This document shows positions 60,851 to 64,000 of a DNA stretch of 64,000 nucleotides, in pieces (the first letter of the stretch is position 1; each line of letters opens with the position of its first letter). The stretch covers positions 2,542,001 to 2,606,000 of the forward strand of contig NC_088179.1 in assembly GCF_028769735.1 (NCBI RefSeq), in the 5' to 3' direction. The translations under genes and the position numbers were made by a program. The notes beneath the pieces were generated by a model. The model was not told where the DNA came from. It made no database searches and saw nothing but the letters and a program-made list of their open reading frames with translations. This DNA comes from Zonotrichia leucophrys gambelii (Eukaryota; Chordata; Aves; Passeriformes; Passerellidae).

Positions 60851-61789
60851 TATTGACAACACCTTCCCAAGGAGGCAAGGGAAAATGGCAGCACAGAGCC
60901 TTTGGTGGTCTTGGGAAGCTGCTCAGCAGGGAATGATTGCTGGGGTAAGAGAAACCACTGCCAGGTTTCCTTCCTTCACCAGGACTTCTTCCAAACCCCC
61001 TCTTCTCTACCTTCCTCCCTACCCAGTCTCCTCCTCCTCCATCCCAGCAGCAGGAGGGTGCCGAAAGACAATTTCTCACTCCAGCTGGGATACCCTGAAA
61101 GTGGCCATTTGGCAGCCCCAGAAGCACTGCCCATGTCTGCGCCATCTTCACTACTCAGGCTGTTTCTCTACCATGCATTGAGAAGAGCAAGCGTGAGGCA
61201 GAGGAGCTCCTTGGGACAGAGCAGCCCCAAAACAAGGGCAGAGTATCCCTGTGTGGGAGCTGGGACTTTCCTGGACTGTGGGAAGAAACCACTCAGGAGC
61301 AACCACACAACCTCAAACCTCTCTGTCCCCTGCCCTGCCCTATGTGAGTATTAAAGAACAAAGCAAAGCACTTTAAAATATGTGCTCTCCCCACTGGAGA
61401 GGCTGTGAGAACAAGCAATCCACCTGGGATAGCAATCACAGCACCCCATGTACTCCTCAGAAGCGCTGAGATGTTATTTTGATAGGTGTGATGGAAGAAC
61501 AGCCTGGTCACTGAACACAAGGAGAGCAGCACCTGCACAGACAGGTTCTGCAAACCACACACACTGCTCTCAAAACACTCTGGGCTAAAGGAGACCAGTG
61601 GCTCCTGGCATCTGCCATGTGTGGGAACTCAGCACATCCCTTCAGATGCCCAGAGTTGCTGAGAACACCCCGTTGGGGGGCTCAGAGACCCTGGCATGCT
61701 GCCCAGAACACCTGGTGGCTTGATTTTGACCCTTCCAACGAATTGCCAGCTTTGTATGAGGACAGGAAAGTCACACAGGTTTGAATGGT

Positions 61790-62150
61790 GTAATAATAAA
61801 GTATTCACAGGGTGAAAATGTAGATTTTAGGATTTTTGGTATGGGGGTTATGGGGACAAGATGGAGGAATCAGGGCATGTCCAGCCTTTCTTCTTCTTGG
61901 TCTCCATTTTCTGCAGTGATGTTGGCACTTTGGGATTGGTTTAGAGGAGAAGCTCACTGTCTAACATAGGTGATAGGTATTGGGAATTAAGTGTAAATAT
62001 GTTATATGCAGTTTGTAGTATAAAAGGACAACACAGAGTGCCTGTGGCTGCCCTGCTGAGCAGAAAGAAAATTTTATAGATAAGAATTAATAAACAACCT
62101 CAAGACCGAAAAGTGAAGAGTCCAGACTCGTTCTTCAAAAGTGCTGCAGC
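61790..62150 (+). mobile_element. LTR-like fragment, family 3, forward copy
   Basis: The core ('agctcactgtctaacatagg', 'tgataggtattgg', 'tagtataaaagg', 'ttttatagataaga', 'aataaac') is shared in reverse complement with 63615-63840. It has TATA-like and AATAAA motifs about 70 bases apart, in LTR order. Borders are approximate. Confidence 0.6.
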
Positions 62151-63614
62151 AGAGACATCCTGCACATCTCGGGGCAGAGAACAGACAGCCAACCGGAGAG
62201 CCATGGCTTGGCACTGCCCTCACAAACACTCCTGCTAAAAACCCCTGCAGGACCAGGGCTTTGGCCATCAGAACCCACAGAAGGAGCAGAGAGCCCTTTC
62301 CACCACAGAGCCACGGCACTAAGGGAGAGCCCTGAGCTCAGCAGCACAGCTGCCCTCACCACAACTTTGGGCTTGCTCAGCAGCCCCCTGGTTCTCCAGT
62401 TTCAGCACAGAGTGGGGCAGCTGCTCTTGTTTTAGTCCTGGCTCTCACCTCCACCTGCTCTGCACCTGAATTTTCCCAGCCTCCTGCTTGGGTTGATGAC
62501 TGAATTCATCTCAGAGATCCCTAGATGAAAAGCACCAGCAAGATGCCAGGGATTGCTCAGATTAAAGAGATGAGGCAGGACTTGAAAACCACCTCTCCAA
62601 CCAGCTGCCATATGAATCACTTCTCCACTGTCTCCCAACTCCAGCACTGGCCTCTTCCCTGTCCCTCTGTGCAAACATTCCTTTGGAGCCTTTCCCCAGG
62701 GCAGGCAGTGCCTGGCCCAGCCTTCCCACTGCTCCCAGCCTTCTCCAAGGCACATTCCCAGCAGGCAGGGGGCACCCAGCTGCTCTCCTGCCATCCTGTC
62801 CCTGTGTTGGCAGTGGTGCTGCCAGCCCAGCCCTCCCAGCTGACCCAAAGTGCCCACTCTGTGCACAGCCCCAGCCCTGAGCTCACCCCAGACCAGGCAC
62901 TGCTCATCCTCCAACAGCAAACACAAAGGAATCATGGTGGCATGGCTTCATGGTGTCCTGGTTTGGTGCTGGCACGATGCCAGTGCCCCCATATATAAAA
63001 TATATTCTCTACAGTGGCTGCTGTGAGATGTGACCAGAAATAAAGCAAAGCAGGCTCCAGCTTAGGAATAAAGGAAAGAGCTTTATTCACTTACAGTATG
63101 AAAAAAGGGACACACAGAACTCATGGAAGCACCAAGCTGTGCTTGGGAAGGTTAGTGTCAGGCTGGGAGATGCTTTGCTTTTGAGCAGTGGCCCTCTGCT
63201 GCTTTTGTGAGAGGTTTTTTCCCATCCTGGCCCTTATCAAGCAGCTGGGAAGGGATGTCCCTATCAGAGAAGCAGGCTCTGCCCCTTCCTGCGGTGATTC
63301 CTGCAGGCAGAGTGTGCTTGGGATGATGCCCAGCTTGACAAGGAGGAGCAGGAGACTTTGGCACTGAGCCTGGAAAGAGCCAGTTTGTGTTCCAGCTGTT
63401 CCCTGACAGCTGCAGGAAACTGGCCCTGCTCTGAGCCTCACCTGGAGCTTCTGCTGCCCTGCCCAGCCCAGTGACAGCTGGGGGACAAAGCCTGGAGTGG
63501 TGAGCTTGGGAGAGCTCCTGGGGCTGTTCCCTGGCCCAGTGCAGCCTCAGGAGATTGCAGTTTATTGCAGCCCCGAGACACGTGAAAAGTCTCTGTTTGG
63601 GACTGCACATTCAA
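62151..63614. other. Intergenic DNA without recognised gene
   Basis: GC-moderate DNA with short open frames on both strands. No domain, splice pattern or named repeat was recognised. Confidence 0.6.
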
Positions 63615-64000
63615 AGAATGAGCCAGAGCTCTTCAGTTCTCAGTCTCAGAGTTGTTTATTGGATCTTATCTATAAAAATTTTTCTCCTGTCCAGCCGAGG
63701 TTCGCTCAGCAGGACAGACAGAGGCACTCCACCTGCCCCCGGGGCAGTGTTATCTCTTTATACTACAAACTACATATAACATGTTTACAATTACTTTCCA
63801 ATACCTATCACCTGTGTTAGACAGTGAGCTTCTGTTGCCTTATATATATTAAGAGTTCTATTATCATTAGTTTGTTGTCCTATATGGCAAGAGTCCTTTT
63901 ATCATTGTAGTGCAAGGATTCCACAGCACTAGAGTTTTGTACCTCCTCAAAGTTTCTCATAGGCAGCTCCTCTAAGCACTGACTGTTCTCAGTCCTTGCA
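63615..64000 (-). mobile_element. LTR element fragment, family 3/2, reverse copy reaching the window edge
   Basis: Read on the minus strand from the right edge: 'cagtgcttagaggagctgcc' and 'aggaggtacaaaactct' (shared with 60730-60790), then 'agctcactgtctaacacagg', 'tagtataaagag', 'ttttatagataaga' and 'ccaataaac' (shared with 61930-62110). It links the fragments at 60.55 and 61.8 kb as parts of one retroviral family. It continues beyond the window. Confidence 0.6.

Overview
This window looks like nuclear DNA of a bird, most likely a songbird. The sequence shows intron-rich vertebrate genes, truncated CR1-type LINEs, several solo LTRs of one 380-390 bp retroviral family with 6-bp target duplications, GC-rich CpG islands and many GC-rich minisatellites. 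The bird assignment rests on these repeat types and on family knowledge; no species is claimed.

Two protein-coding genes can be supported. From 1702 to about 37.8 kb, on the minus strand, lies the 5' two thirds of CAB39 (MO25-alpha), the scaffold of the LKB1-STRAD kinase complex. Coding exons at 16108-15995, 8599-8435, 4729-4611, 2689-2521 and 1761-1702 join in phase and give residues 1-209 of a protein that is normally about 341 residues. The last coding exons lie beyond the left edge. A 21.5 kb intron 1 separates the ATG exon from a CpG island at 36.97-37.87 kb, which should hold the promoter and the non-coding first exon. From 52908 to 54668, on the plus strand, lies a complete four-exon Hairy/Enhancer-of-split gene (218 aa; bHLH, Orange domain, C-terminal WRPW), closest by eye to the HES6/HES8 group. 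It has a TATA box, a possible RBPJ/CSL site and a poly(A) signal at 55434. The two genes are divergent, about 15 kb apart.

The first 0.7 kb is an LTR remnant split by a large 12-bp purine microsatellite. The CAB39 introns hold ordinary AT-rich DNA, plus a 35-bp perfect AT palindrome inside a larger split inverted repeat (10.7-12.3 kb), a 450 bp polypurine tract (19.1-19.55 kb), a CR1 fragment (25.1 kb) and a CR1 interrupted by a solo LTR with a clean 6-bp duplication (27.3-28.3 kb). The region between the genes is repeat-dense: a CR1, a 1-kb minisatellite of 29-bp units (40.6-41.6 kb), a 430-bp inverted duplication with an 826-bp spacer (43.7-45.4 kb), a solo LTR (46.9 kb), a 40-bp minisatellite (48.8-49.3 kb) and a second CpG-rich block (49.4-50.5 kb). 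Right of the HES gene are three more LTRs of the first family, two of them inverted to each other, a CR1, and fragments of another LTR family out to the right edge.

No CRISPR array, bacterial operon, tRNA or rRNA gene was seen. The most interesting signals are a diverged copy of the HES 3' UTR at 51.42-51.56 kb with its own AATAAA, which may mark a lost or unrecognised tandem HES paralogue, the large inverted duplication, and the nested solo-LTR history.
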